Below are positions 6,571-14,141 of a stretch of 14,141 nt of DNA, piece after piece. Source of the DNA: Xanthobacteraceae bacterium (lineage in GTDB: Bacteria > Pseudomonadota > Alphaproteobacteria > Rhizobiales > Xanthobacteraceae). The stretch lies in contig JASHWN010000030.1 in the NCBI GenBank assembly GCA_030044035.1, forward strand, positions 1-14,141, given 5' to 3'. The first letter of the stretch is position 1. The number at the start of each line of letters is the position of its first letter. The notes under the pieces are model-generated. The model ran no database searches and was not told the origin of the DNA. It saw nothing but the letters and a program-made list of their open reading frames with translations. The position numbers were made by a program, and so were the translations under genes.

Positions 6571-9102
6571 TCAATTCACCGCCCTACTGTCCTGCTGACT
6601 CTCTTGCGTCGCAGCCGCACCGCCGGGCAGCGGTTCCGCCGTGAAGCGCAATTGCATCCAGGCGCCGCGCACGCCGGGAATTTTATCGCCAGCGTCGCGC
6701 AGCTCGATGCGCCCGCCGTGCTCCTCGAGGATGCGGCCGACGATGGCAAGGCCGAGACCTGTGCCCTTTTCGCGCGTCGTCACATAGGGCTCGAGCAGAC
6801 GGGTGCGATTCTCCTTGGGCAGGCCGATGCCGTTGTCGATGACGTCGATCACCGCTTCCTTGCCCTCGCGCCGGGCGCTCACGACGATGCGGCCGCGGCC
6901 GAGCTCGGCCGGCGGCACCGCGCCGATCGCCTCGGTTGCGTTTTTGACGATGTTGGTGAGCGCCTGCGAGATCAGCCGGCGGTCGAACCGCGCCGGCATC
7001 GTTTCGGTCGCCAGCTGGACGTCGAAATCGATGTCGGGATGGCCGACGCGCAGCAGGAACACCACCTGCCGCACGGTGTCGGCGACGTCCTCGTCGGCGA
7101 TCACCGGCTTCGGCATCCGCGCGAAGCGGGAGAATTCGTCGACCATGCGCTTGATGTCGTCGACTTGGCGCACGATCGTGTCGGTGCACTGCTCGAACAC
7201 GGCAGTGTCCTCGGTGATCAGCTTGGCGTATTTGCGGCGCAGCCGTTCGGCCGAAAGCTGGATCGGGGTCAGCGGGTTCTTGATCTCGTGGGCGATGCGG
7301 CGGGCGATGTCGGCCCACGCCGACGAGCGCTGCGCCAGAACGAGTTCGGTGATGTCGTCGACGGTGATGACGTAACCGTGCTCGGATTCCGGCGCCTGCT
7401 CGCTGGTGACGCGCACCGAGAAATTGCGCTCCTCGGCGTTGCGCGTCATCGCGATCTGGCGCTGGATCAGGCGCTGATTGCTGCGCCGCGCGTCGGCGAA
7501 CACATCGGCCAGTTCGGGGGCTATCTCGCGCAGCGGACAACCGAGCGCGTCGCTTTCGCTGCGTCCGGTCAATTGCTCCGCCGAGCGGTTGAGGATGGTG
7601 ATACGGCCCTCGGCATTGACGCCGATCACGCCGGCGCTGGCGCCCGAGAGCACCGCTTCGGTGAAGCGGCGGCGGCTGTCGATGAGGTCGCGGGCGCGCA
7701 CGATGTCGTCATGCTGGGTGCGCAGCTCCTGCGTCATCTTGTTGAAGGTTTCGCCGAGCTGTGCCAAATCGCCTTCGGAGCGGTGCACCGGCACCTGGAT
7801 GTGCAGATTGCCGGTGGACACCACGTTGGCGGCGCCGATCAGGCGGCGGATCGGCGCCACCAGCCGATTGGCGAAATCGAGCCCGATCCAGGCCGACGAC
7901 AACAGCACGATCAGCGCGATGACGGCAAACATCAGCGCGAACGCGATCTGAATGCCGAGTCGGGACGCTTCAAGGGTGGCGTAGTCGCCGATGCTCTCCT
8001 GCATCGCAGCTATCTGCTGCACCACACGCGGATCGAGCATCTGGGCGACGTAAAGGTAGAGATCGTCGTAGCCACGCAGCTTCACGGCGGCGGCGACGCC
8101 CTGCGGCGAGAACACGATATACGGCTCGGTCTCGGTGATGCTCTTGAGCAGCTGTGGGGACGGCAGCACGCCCGGTTTGCCCATCGTCACGTCGGCCCGC
8201 TCCACGGTCGAAGCGTCGGAAGTAATGATCATAGCCGCCGACAGGCCGCGTCCCTTGGCTTGTGCCGTGAAAAAGTTATGGAACTGCTCGCGGTTCTGAT
8301 CGAACAAAGGCTTGGCGCGCGCGACGTCGAACGCCATCGCCAAACTGTCGCCGCCAATGATCTGGGCGTGGTCGCTGAGATAGGCCTTGGCCACGATCTG
8401 CGACTGGTCGATCATGGCGCGCGTGCGGGTCGAGAAGAAACGGTCGAGGCCGCGATCAAGCGTGGTCGAGGCAACGACCGCGATGAGAATGGTCGGCACC
8501 GCGGCGATGACGGCGAACAGGCCGACGATTTGCACGTGCAGCCGCGAACCGGCGCGCCCCCGCCAGCGGGCTTGGATGACCACCCAGACTTCGCGCCCGA
8601 TGATCGCGAGCAGCAAGACTCCGGTGACGGCGTTGCCCAGCAAGAGCTGCTTGACCACCTCGTCAACCGGCACGATCCAGGTCAGACCGCCGAGTACCAG
8701 AAACGTGGCGGTGGCCCACAATAGCGCAAGCCCGAGCGCGATCGCGCCGACCGGCCGGGACGACATCGGCGTCGGCGCCAGCAGCAGCAGCGCATCGGTC
8801 ACGATATTGCCGACGAGCAGCAAAACCACGATCGCGACCTGGATCAGCTCGGACGGTGTGGCCGCGGGGGCTGCAGTGCCATGAATGAGCGACTGCAGCG
8901 CTGCGAGCGCAATCGCCAGTGCAGGGACCGGCGCGACCGGCGTTATCCCCGAGAGCACAAAGAGAGTGAGGGCCGCCGAGAAGAGGGCAATACTATCGGC
9001 AACCGGCCCGATCAGCCGCCAGCCGACCGGCACCGGCGCAGTGCCCGCAGCGTCATGCGGCCCGACCTGTTCGATCGGCGCGACCTGTTCGACGGTCGTC
9101 AT
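6571..9102 (-). CDS. ntrY: NtrY, membrane sensor histidine kinase
   Basis: An 843-residue sensor kinase, partner of NtrX. The membrane segments are at about 32-60, 86-109, 117-144, 155-176 and 188-212, then a periplasmic sensor of about 170 residues (213-382) and a further segment at about 383-408. A HAMP domain follows (about 405-460), then a PAS domain (about 475-590), the phospho-acceptor H605 in [20 protein letters not shown], the N box (N717/N721), the G1 box DNGIG (756-760) and the G2 box GTGLGLA (780-786). The ATG at 9100-9102 starts a typical short cytoplasmic N-terminus. The frame continues to a GTG at 9252, but that stretch covers the promoter candidate and has no family look. No clear Shine-Dalgarno precedes the ATG. 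The stop lies two bases before ntrX. Confidence 0.93.
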   Translation of the reverse strand: MTTVEQVAPIEQVGPHDAAGTAPVPVGWRLIGPVADSIALFSAALTLFVLSGITPVAPVPALAIALAALQSLIHGTAAPAATPSELIQVAIVVLLLVGNIVTDALLLLAPTPMSSRPVGAIALGLALLWATATFLVLGGLTWIVPVDEVVKQLLLGNAVTGVLLLAIIGREVWVVIQARWRGRAGSRLHVQIVGLFAVIAAVPTILIAVVASTTLDRGLDRFFSTRTRAMIDQSQIVAKAYLSDHAQIIGGDSLAMAFDVARAKPLFDQNREQFHNFFTAQAKGRGLSAAMIITSDASTVERADVTMGKPGVLPSPQLLKSITETEPYIVFSPQGVAAAVKLRGYDDLYLYVAQMLDPRVVQQIAAMQESIGDYATLEASRLGIQIAFALMFAVIALIVLLSSAWIGLDFANRLVAPIRRLIGAANVVSTGNLHIQVPVHRSEGDLAQLGETFNKMTQELRTQHDDIVRARDLIDSRRRFTEAVLSGASAGVIGVNAEGRITILNRSAEQLTGRSESDALGCPLREIAPELADVFADARRSNQRLIQRQIAMTRNAEERNFSVRVTSEQAPESEHGYVITVDDITELVLAQRSSAWADIARRIAHEIKNPLTPIQLSAERLRRKYAKLITEDTAVFEQCTDTIVRQVDDIKRMVDEFSRFARMPKPVIADEDVADTVRQVVFLLRVGHPDIDFDVQLATETMPARFDRRLISQALTNIVKNATEAIGAVPPAELGRGRIVVSARREGKEAVIDVIDNGIGLPKENRTRLLEPYVTTREKGTGLGLAIVGRILEEHGGRIELRDAGDKIPGVRGAWMQLRFTAEPLPGGAAATQESQQDSRAVN

Positions 9103-9183
9103 GGAAACGTTAAGCGGCGCGGGACTGTCGCGGAAATGCGCTGGTCGAATGGAGCCCGGCCATTCGCCCTCCCCAGTGAGGCA

Positions 9184-9214
9184 TTTATACAACAATGTTG
9201 CCCGATTGCGACAA
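9184..9214 (-). promoter_or_regulatory. Candidate ntrYX promoter with an internal palindrome
   Basis: Reading the minus strand, TTGTCG (9209-9214) can serve as -35. TATAAA (9184-9189, spacer 19) or the overlapping TGTATA (9186-9191, spacer 17) can serve as -10. This AT-rich stretch is unusual for the region. CAACAATGTTG (9190-9200) is a perfect 5-1-5 palindrome lying between the two boxes and fits CAA-N5-TTG. Transcription would start about 75 bases before the ntrY ATG. A further inverted repeat, CGAATG (9146-9151) and CATTCG (9161-9166), lies in the leader. ntrYX can therefore probably be transcribed apart from ntrBC. Confidence 0.5.
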
Positions 9215-9238
9215 TTCCGGGGCGCGCGCAGCCGACCC

Positions 9239-9255
9239 GGCGTGTCGTTCACGCC
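9239..9255 (-). terminator. Stem-loop after ntrC, possible attenuator
   Basis: GGCGTG (9239-9244) and CACGCC (9250-9255) make a perfect six-base-pair stem with a five-base loop, 35 bases past the ntrC stop. No T-run follows, so at most it could reduce read-through from ntrBC into ntrYX. Confidence 0.3.
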
Positions 9256-9290
9256 ACCCCCTTTGTCCGCGTTCTGCTAGGGGCCGGCTA

Positions 9291-10733
9291 TCAGCCACTG
9301 GTCCGATAGACTTGGATTTCCAAGTCCCGGATCTTCTTGCGCAAGGTGTTGCGGTTGACCCCGAGCAGGTCGGCGGCGCGGATTTGATTGCCGCGCGTGG
9401 CGGTCAACGCCGCCGAAAGGAGCGGGCCTTCGACCTCGCGCAGGATGCGGTGATAGAGGCCGGGCGGCGGCAGGCCGTCGTCGAAGCCGGAGAAATAGCG
9501 CGCCAGATAACGTTCGACCGCGCTCGACAGATTGTCCTCGGCACGGCCGCCGTCACTCGTGGCGACCAGCGTCGGCTGTGCCAGTTCGGCATCGATCACC
9601 GCAGCCGTGATCGTCTCCTGCGGATAGAGCGCGGCGAGGCGCCGTGCCAGATTTTCCAGTTCGCGTACGTTGCCGGGCCAGCGGTGGCGTTTGAGCCGGT
9701 CGAGCGCGGCCTGGTCGATCTGTTTGAGCGGCAAGCCTTCGCGTGCGACCAGCACGAAGAAGTGGCGGATCAGATCGGGAATGTCTTCGCTTCGTTCACG
9801 CAATGGCGGCAGCCGCAGCGGCACCACATTGAGGCGGAAGAACAGATCCTCGCGGAACAGGCCCTGCTGGATCAGCTGGCGCAAATCCTTGTTGGTGGCG
9901 GCGATGATGCGCACGTCGGCCTTGATCGGGGTGCGGCCGCCGACGGTGGTGTACTCGCCCTGCTGCAGCACGCGCAAAAGCCGGGTCTGCGCCTCCATCG
10001 GCATGTCGCCGATCTCGTCGAGAAACAGCGTGCCGCCTTCGGCTTGCTCGAAGCGTCCGGCGTTGCGCGTGTTGGCGCCGGTGAACGCACCCTTCTCGTG
10101 GCCGAACAGTTCGGATTCGATGAGGTCGCGCGGTATCGCCGCCATGTTGATGGCGACGAACGGGCCGCTGCGGCGCTTGCCGTAATCGTGCAGCGCCCGT
10201 GCGACCAGTTCCTTGCCGGTGCCGGATTCGCCGGCGATCATCACGGTCAAATCGGTCTGCATCAGCCGCGCCAGCACGCGATAGATTTCCTGCATCGCCG
10301 GCGACCGGCCGACCAGCGGAATGGATTCGAAATCGTCCGGCTTGGCGGCCGGCCGCGTCCGCTCCTTCGGCTCCGACAGCGCGCGGCCGACAATCGCGAT
10401 CAATTCTTTCAGGTCGAACGGCTTTGGCAGATATTCGTAGGCGCCGCGCTCGGAGGCGCGGATCGCGGTCATGAACGTGTTCTGCGCGCTCATGATGACG
10501 ATCGGCAGTTCGGGCCGCGCCTTCTTGATGCGCGGCAACAGATCGAACGCGCTCTCGTCAGGCAGCAGAACGTCGCTGATGATCAGATCGCCCTCGCCCT
10601 GGCTGATCCAGCGCCACAGCGTCGCGGCGTTGCCGGTGGAGCGCACCTCGTAACCGGCGCGCGACAGCGCCTGATTGAGGACGGTCCGGATCGCCGCGTC
10701 GTCATCGGCGACGAGAATGCTTCCCGTGGGCAT
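9291..10733 (-). CDS. ntrC: NtrC, nitrogen regulator, sigma-54 activator
   Basis: A 480-residue sigma-54-dependent response regulator that, phosphorylated by NtrB, activates nitrogen-assimilation genes. The receiver (1-120) has D11/D12, phospho-acceptor D54 in [11 protein letters not shown] and K104 in PKPF. The AAA+ domain (about 137-370) has Walker A GESGTGKE at 168-175, an intact GAFTGA at 215-220, Walker B GTLFLDE at 234-240 and the arginine-finger region [20 protein letters not shown]. The C-terminus is a Fis-type helix-turn-helix ([20 protein letters not shown]). The ATG at 10731-10733 has AGGAAG eight bases upstream and lies 12 bases after the ntrB stop, so the two are one operon. The length is normal for the family. 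Confidence 0.97.
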   Translation of the reverse strand: MPTGSILVADDDAAIRTVLNQALSRAGYEVRSTGNAATLWRWISQGEGDLIISDVLLPDESAFDLLPRIKKARPELPIVIMSAQNTFMTAIRASERGAYEYLPKPFDLKELIAIVGRALSEPKERTRPAAKPDDFESIPLVGRSPAMQEIYRVLARLMQTDLTVMIAGESGTGKELVARALHDYGKRRSGPFVAINMAAIPRDLIESELFGHEKGAFTGANTRNAGRFEQAEGGTLFLDEIGDMPMEAQTRLLRVLQQGEYTTVGGRTPIKADVRIIAATNKDLRQLIQQGLFREDLFFRLNVVPLRLPPLRERSEDIPDLIRHFFVLVAREGLPLKQIDQAALDRLKRHRWPGNVRELENLARRLAALYPQETITAAVIDAELAQPTLVATSDGGRAEDNLSSAVERYLARYFSGFDDGLPPPGLYHRILREVEGPLLSAALTATRGNQIRAADLLGVNRNTLRKKIRDLEIQVYRTSG

Positions 10734-10745
10734 TTCTTTTGCTTC

Positions 10746-11882
10746 CTATGTTTTGCGGCCGCCGTCCGGCCCGGCGGCTTCTTCAGTCGGGGTGTATTTC
10801 GGCATGAGGATGCGAAAGGTGGTGCGACGCGATTGCGACTCGCATTCGATGATGCCGCCGTGATCGCCGATGATTTTGGCGACCAGCGCCAGGCCAAGTC
10901 CGGATCCGGTCGGCTTCGTCGTCACGAACGGGTCGAACAGGTGCGGCAGCAATTCATCGGGAACGCCGGGGCCGTTGTCGCGCACGCAGAATTCGAGGGG
11001 CAGCGACACGCGCGTCTTGGTGCCGGGCAGCGACAGCCGCACGCCGGGGCGGAACGCGGTGGTCAGCGCGATCTCGCCGCCGGCGGCATTCTCTCCGATC
11101 GACTCGGCGGCGTTCTTGACGAGATTGAGAAAGACCTGGATCAGTTGATCGCGGTTCGCCAGAACCGGCGGCAGCGAGGGATCGTAGTCCTCGACGAATT
11201 TGATGTTGCGGGCGAAACCCGATTGCGCCAGCCGCTTCACGTGATCGAGCACGACGTGAATGTTGATCGGCTCGCGCTCGACCGGCCGCTCGTCGCCGAA
11301 CACTTCCATGCGGTCGACCAGCTTCACGATGCGGTCGGCTTCGTCGCAAATGAGCCGCGTCAGCGTGCGGTCATCGTCCTCGACCGATTGTTCGAGCAAT
11401 TGCGCGGCGCCGCGAATCCCGGACAGCGGGTTTTTGATCTCGTGCGCCAGCATGGCGGCAAGCGCGATCACCGAGCGTGCGGCGCCGCGATGGGTGAGCT
11501 GGCGATCCATTTTGTCGGCGATGGTGCGCTCTTGCAGCATCACCACCACGCAGTCGAGTTCTTCGGGCAACGGCGCCACGTGCAGATCGACCAGCCGCTC
11601 GCCCGGATTGCGCGGGGTGCCGAGATCGACCTTGTATTCGTTGACCGCGGCGCCACGACTGCGCACCTGCTCGACCAACGTGAGCAACGGACTGCCGAAC
11701 GGCACGAGGTCGCGCAGTGCCTGCCGACGCAATAGCGGCAGCGACACTTCGAAGAAGGCTTCCGCCGCTCCGTTGGCGTCCACCACTTTGCCGTCCGGCG
11801 CCACCACGATCACCGGATGCGGCAGTGCATTAAGCACCGCCTCGGCTGGCGAAACCATGAGCAGCGGATCGGCCGTGCTCAT
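10746..11882 (-). CDS. ntrB: NtrB (GlnL/NRII), nitrogen sensor histidine kinase
   Basis: A 378-residue soluble kinase/phosphatase that controls NtrC under the influence of PII protein. It has an N-terminal PAS domain (about 12-120: [23 protein letters not shown]), phospho-acceptor H147 in [19 protein letters not shown] and an HATPase domain with N box NLVKNAAES (253-261), G1 DNGPG (302-306), F box [10 protein letters not shown] and G2 GSGLGLALV (326-334). No membrane segment is seen, as expected. The ATG at 11880-11882 gives a family-typical start, but its Shine-Dalgarno is weak. In most related alphaproteobacteria dusB (nifR3) precedes ntrB; here the upstream neighbour is divergent ispDF, so ntrB is first in its operon. 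Confidence 0.96.
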   Translation of the reverse strand: MSTADPLLMVSPAEAVLNALPHPVIVVAPDGKVVDANGAAEAFFEVSLPLLRRQALRDLVPFGSPLLTLVEQVRSRGAAVNEYKVDLGTPRNPGERLVDLHVAPLPEELDCVVVMLQERTIADKMDRQLTHRGAARSVIALAAMLAHEIKNPLSGIRGAAQLLEQSVEDDDRTLTRLICDEADRIVKLVDRMEVFGDERPVEREPINIHVVLDHVKRLAQSGFARNIKFVEDYDPSLPPVLANRDQLIQVFLNLVKNAAESIGENAAGGEIALTTAFRPGVRLSLPGTKTRVSLPLEFCVRDNGPGVPDELLPHLFDPFVTTKPTGSGLGLALVAKIIGDHGGIIECESQSRRTTFRILMPKYTPTEEAAGPDGGRKT

Positions 11883-12192
11883 GATTGATGCTGCCGTCGG
11901 TGGGGCTCCGCCGGTTCCGCTTGAGTCTTAGCTGAGCGGCGACGGGCTGTTAGGCTGAATACGACGGGTCGGACCAGCATGTGCACACGAAATAGGCTGT
12001 TTCGACAATTGCATAGAGTTTAGCCAAAACGCGGCCCGGCGCAAGTGCTGCAGTGCAATATTCCAGAATGTGAATAACGGCTGCGTCCCTCCCAGTCCTT
12101 CAGGTCTTGGGAAGCCAATTGCCGCGAAAGCCCATTCGCAGATGGCCTGCACATGCGCTAAAGCGGCAGCAGTACGGAATGGAGCCTTTTGA
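11883..12192. other. Divergent ntrB / ispDF intergenic region
   Basis: This gap of 310 bases must hold the promoters for both directions. Visible items are an inverted repeat CGAAA (11988-11992) / TTTCG (12000-12004), the palindrome GTGCAC around 11981-11986, a direct repeat TAGGCTG (11951 and 11993), and the ispDF Shine-Dalgarno GGAG at 12181-12184, eight bases before its ATG. No convincing -35/-10 pair, NtrC dyad or sigma-54 box was found, and no remnant of dusB could be read in any frame. Confidence 0.5.
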
Positions 12193-13371
12193 ATGGGCAT
12201 CGTTGCTGCCGTTATTGTCGCCGGAGGCCGGGGAGAACGCGCTGGCGGCGCGGTTCCGAAGCAGTATCGAATGCTGGCCGGAACCCCGGCCATTCGCACG
12301 ACGCTGGCTGCTTTCTGCGACCACCAGCAGGTCGACATCATCCAGCCTGTGATCCATCCGGCGGACCAAGGCCTGTTCAATGCTGCTAGTGCCGGCCTTG
12401 GCAAGCTGTGGGAGCCGGCGCCGGGCGGCGCAACGCGGCAGATTTCGGTCCGTTCAGGGCTGCGCGCGCTGCAGCAGCACGCGCCGGAACTTGTCCTGAT
12501 CCACGATGCGGCGAGGCCCTTTCTGACCGGTAGCCTGATTGGTCGCGCGGTCGAGGCCGGCCGGCGGTACGGCGCGGCAATCCCCGGCCTCGCCATCGCC
12601 GATACGGTGAAGGTCGTCGGTCAGGATGCGACCGTGACCGAAACACTCGACCGCGGCCGGCTGCGCACCGTGCAGACGCCGCAAGCGTTTGGCTTTGCCC
12701 TGATCGCCGACGCCCATCGGCGCGCCGAAGCGGCCGGTCGCGACGACTTTACCGACGACGCCGCACTTGCCGAATGGGCCGGTCACCGTGTCAGTGTGTT
12801 CGAAGGCGAGGTCGGCAACGTGAAACTGACCACCAACGAGGATTTTGTCCGCGCCGAACTCATGCACGCCGCGACGCTCACCGACGTGCGCACCGGCAAC
12901 GGTTTTGACGTGCACGCTTTCGCCGATGGCGATCACGTCATGCTCGGCGGCGTGCGCATTCCGCACCGCCGCGGCGTTACCGGCCATTCCGACGCCGACG
13001 TCGCGCTGCATGCGCTGGTCGATGCCATCTTGGGCGCGCTCGCCGAGGGCGACATCGGCCAGCACTTTCCGCCGAGCGATCCGCAATGGCGCGGCGCTTC
13101 GTCGGACCGCTTCCTCGCCTTTGCCTGCGAGCGCGTGCGCGCCCGCGGCGGCATCATCGGCCACCTCGACGTCACCATCGTCTGCGAAGCGCCGCGGGTG
13201 TCGCCCTACCGCGACGCCATGCGCGCCCGCATCGCCGCCATCGCCGGCGTTGGCATTGACCGCGTAGCCGTCAAGGCGACGACTAGCGAGAAACTCGGCT
13301 TCACCGGCCGCGGCGAAGGCCTCGTCGCCATGGCGACGGCCACGCTGCGGCTGCCGTGGAGCGGTGCATGA
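12193..13371 (+). CDS. ispDF: Bifunctional IspD/IspF: MEP cytidylyltransferase and MECDP synthase
   Basis: A 392-residue fusion catalysing the third and fifth steps of the MEP isoprenoid pathway. Residues 1-228 are IspD (2-C-methyl-D-erythritol 4-phosphate cytidylyltransferase), with CTP loop [17 protein letters not shown] (9-25), HDAARPF (104-110) and TVQTPQAF. Residues 233-392 are IspF (2-C-methyl-D-erythritol 2,4-cyclodiphosphate synthase): GNGFDVHAF with zinc ligands D239, H241 and H273, then [19 protein letters not shown] and the ending [16 protein letters not shown] (361-376). The fusion is common in alphaproteobacteria. The IspD loop has AGGAVPKQ in place of the common G-x-x-x-PKQ basic form; the key K23 is present. 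The ATG has GGAG eight bases upstream. The stop overlaps the start of the next gene. Confidence 0.97.
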   Translation: MGIVAAVIVAGGRGERAGGAVPKQYRMLAGTPAIRTTLAAFCDHQQVDIIQPVIHPADQGLFNAASAGLGKLWEPAPGGATRQISVRSGLRALQQHAPELVLIHDAARPFLTGSLIGRAVEAGRRYGAAIPGLAIADTVKVVGQDATVTETLDRGRLRTVQTPQAFGFALIADAHRRAEAAGRDDFTDDAALAEWAGHRVSVFEGEVGNVKLTTNEDFVRAELMHAATLTDVRTGNGFDVHAFADGDHVMLGGVRIPHRRGVTGHSDADVALHALVDAILGALAEGDIGQHFPPSDPQWRGASSDRFLAFACERVRARGGIIGHLDVTIVCEAPRVSPYRDAMRARIAAIAGVGIDRVAVKATTSEKLGFTGRGEGLVAMATATLRLPWSGA

Positions 13372-13859
13372 TCGACCGTAAGCTGCGCGCAGCGTCCGCC
13401 GATGTGCTCGATGCTTGCCGCGCGCGCGGCTTACGGATCGCCACCGCGGAATCCTGCACCGGCGGCCTTGTTGCCGCGGCCTTGACCGAAATCGCCGGCT
13501 CTTCCGACGTCGTTGAATGCGGCTTCGTCGTCTATTCCAACGCGGCGAAACAGGCCATGCTCGGCGTGCCGGCAGCGACCCTCAAGCGGCACGGCGCGGT
13601 CAGCGCCGAAACGGCGGCAGCGATGGCTGAGGGCGCGTTGAAGCACTCGCCGGCGGACCTCGCGGTGTCGATCACCGGCATTGCCGGCCCTGGCGGCGGC
13701 ACGGTGCGGAAGCCGGTCGGTCTCGTTCATTTCGCCGCCGCGAGCCGCGACGGACGTCGCCTGCAGCGCCACCGGCTGTTTGGCAAGATCGGCCGGCGCC
13801 GCGTGCGCGAACGATCGGTCGCGGAAGCTTTGGCGATGCTGCTGACGCTGACGCAGTGA
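13368..13859 (+). CDS. CinA C-terminal domain protein, likely nicotinamide-nucleotide amidase (PncC)
   Basis: A 163-residue stand-alone CinA C-terminal domain. This family deamidates nicotinamide mononucleotide to nicotinic acid mononucleotide (PncC) in pyridine-nucleotide recycling. The hallmark blocks are [20 protein letters not shown] (about 26-45), the [17 protein letters not shown] stretch and [12 protein letters not shown]. The N-terminal MoCF-like domain of long CinA is absent, as in many proteobacteria. The ATG at 13368 overlaps the ispDF stop (ATGA) and has GGAG six bases upstream; an in-frame GTG at 13356 is less likely. The ATGA overlap indicates translational coupling. Activity is inferred from the family; competence-related naming (cinA) is historical. 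Confidence 0.9.
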   Translation: MIDRKLRAASADVLDACRARGLRIATAESCTGGLVAAALTEIAGSSDVVECGFVVYSNAAKQAMLGVPAATLKRHGAVSAETAAAMAEGALKHSPADLAVSITGIAGPGGGTVRKPVGLVHFAAASRDGRRLQRHRLFGKIGRRRVRERSVAEALAMLLTLTQ

Positions 13860-13863
13860 AACA

Positions 13864-13878
13864 GCGGCGTCACGCCGC
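13864..13878. terminator. Short perfect hairpin between convergent cinA and PilZ gene
   Basis: GCGGCG (13864-13869) and CGCCGC (13873-13878) form a six-base-pair stem with loop TCA, five bases past the cinA stop and 17 bases from the PilZ stop. It has no strong T-run on either strand, but its place between convergent genes fits a shared terminator. Confidence 0.4.
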
Positions 13879-13895
13879 ACGGCAGCGTTGAGCGC

Positions 13896-14141
13896 TTAAA
13901 ACTGCGGAAATTGCACGCCCAATTCGGCCGATGTGCGCCAGATCACGCGACAATTGCGCCGCACCTTGCCGCACGTCGACAGCAACAGGATGAATTTCTC
14001 TGGCAGCGTTTTGGGCGAGCACATCAGCGGCCGCAGCCGCGCTCCGCCGTCGGAAATGTCGAGCACATGGCAGCTGGTCGAGGGCGAGCCGTCGCCTAAA
14101 TCGAGCGTCGCCACACGCTCGAAGGACTTACGGCGAAAACG
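13896..14141 (-). CDS. PilZ-domain protein, N-terminus beyond the window
   Basis: The frame is open from the right edge to a stop at 13896 (81 codons visible). It reads KSFERVATLDL near the edge and then CHVLDISDGGARLRPLM. D-I-S-x-x-G-A matches the (D/N)-x-S-x-x-G motif of PilZ domains, which bind cyclic di-GMP, and the tail (VIWRTSAELGVQF) is the usual final PilZ strand. The partner R-x-x-x-R motif appears as K-S-F-E-R, with a lysine in the first place, so cyclic di-GMP binding is uncertain. The start lies outside the window; an internal GTG at 14114 would cut the motif off. It converges on cinA. Confidence 0.75.
   Translation of the reverse strand, partial: RFRRKSFERVATLDLGDGSPSTSCHVLDISDGGARLRPLMCSPKTLPEKFILLLSTCGKVRRNCRVIWRTSAELGVQFPQF

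Noticed and set aside
6604..8724. Long plus-strand open frame (706 codons) opposite ntrY
   Set aside because: It is a shadow of the NtrY frame: the composition is rich in His, Asp and Arg with no domain, and no ribosome binding site or context supports it.
9103..9252. Upstream GTG start for NtrY adding 50 residues
   Set aside because: The extension lies across the likely ntrYX promoter and does not resemble NtrY N-termini.
9195..11735. Very long plus-strand open frame (846 codons) opposite ntrC and ntrB
   Set aside because: It is antisense to two clearly recognised genes, has no family features, and long antisense frames are expected in GC-rich alphaproteobacterial DNA.
12010..12026. TTGGC...TGCAA on the minus strand resembling a sigma-54 promoter before ntrB
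   Set aside because: The distance between the GG and GC elements is 11 bases instead of the required 10, and sigma-54 promoters do not tolerate that change.

Overview
The window is high-GC DNA from an alphaproteobacterium, most likely a member of the Hyphomicrobiales (Bradyrhizobium / Rhodopseudomonas / Xanthobacteraceae neighbourhood). The evidence is the gene content and order: a fused ispDF, then ntrB-ntrC-ntrY-ntrX, a D-amino-acid-transaminase-like gene, hfq and hflX, with a Dps of the alphaproteobacterial type. No mobile element, CRISPR array, tRNA or rRNA was found.

Layout from left to right. (1) 1-547, minus strand: 5' part of an integral-membrane methyltransferase of the isoprenylcysteine carboxyl methyltransferase type, running off the left edge. 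(2) 721-1257, plus strand: dps, preceded by a good match to the general-stress (EcfG) promoter. (3) 1354-2193, plus strand: mazG, whose ribosome binding site is partly buried in a strong hairpin. (4) 2222-5092, minus strand: dat, hfq and hflX. hfq and hflX abut exactly; hflX carries a one-base frameshift in the GTPase domain. (5) 5198-11882, minus strand: ntrB-ntrC-ntrY-ntrX, two nitrogen-related two-component systems in series, with an internal promoter candidate before ntrYX. (6) 12193-13859, plus strand: ispDF and a short cinA/pncC gene that overlap by ATGA. (7) 13896-14141, minus strand: a PilZ-domain gene running off the right edge.

How the genes fit together: NtrB/NtrC sense nitrogen status and activate sigma-54 promoters. 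NtrY/NtrX is a membrane sensor and a response regulator without the sigma-54 contact loop. Hfq is the RNA chaperone often found next to ntrYX in this group, and HflX is a ribosome-associated GTPase. ispDF supplies two steps of the MEP isoprenoid pathway. MazG and Dps are stress/house-cleaning functions.

The least ordinary content is non-coding. Two elements are built from inverted arrays of 7-bp repeats (5091-5199 and 2173-2257). They sit exactly on gene ends, supply stop codons (and the dat start codon), and share a short core word. Other points of interest are a palindromic CAA-N5-TTG site inside the ntrYX promoter candidate, a REP-like palindrome upstream of hfq, the apparent lack of dusB (nifR3) before ntrB, and the broken hflX frame.
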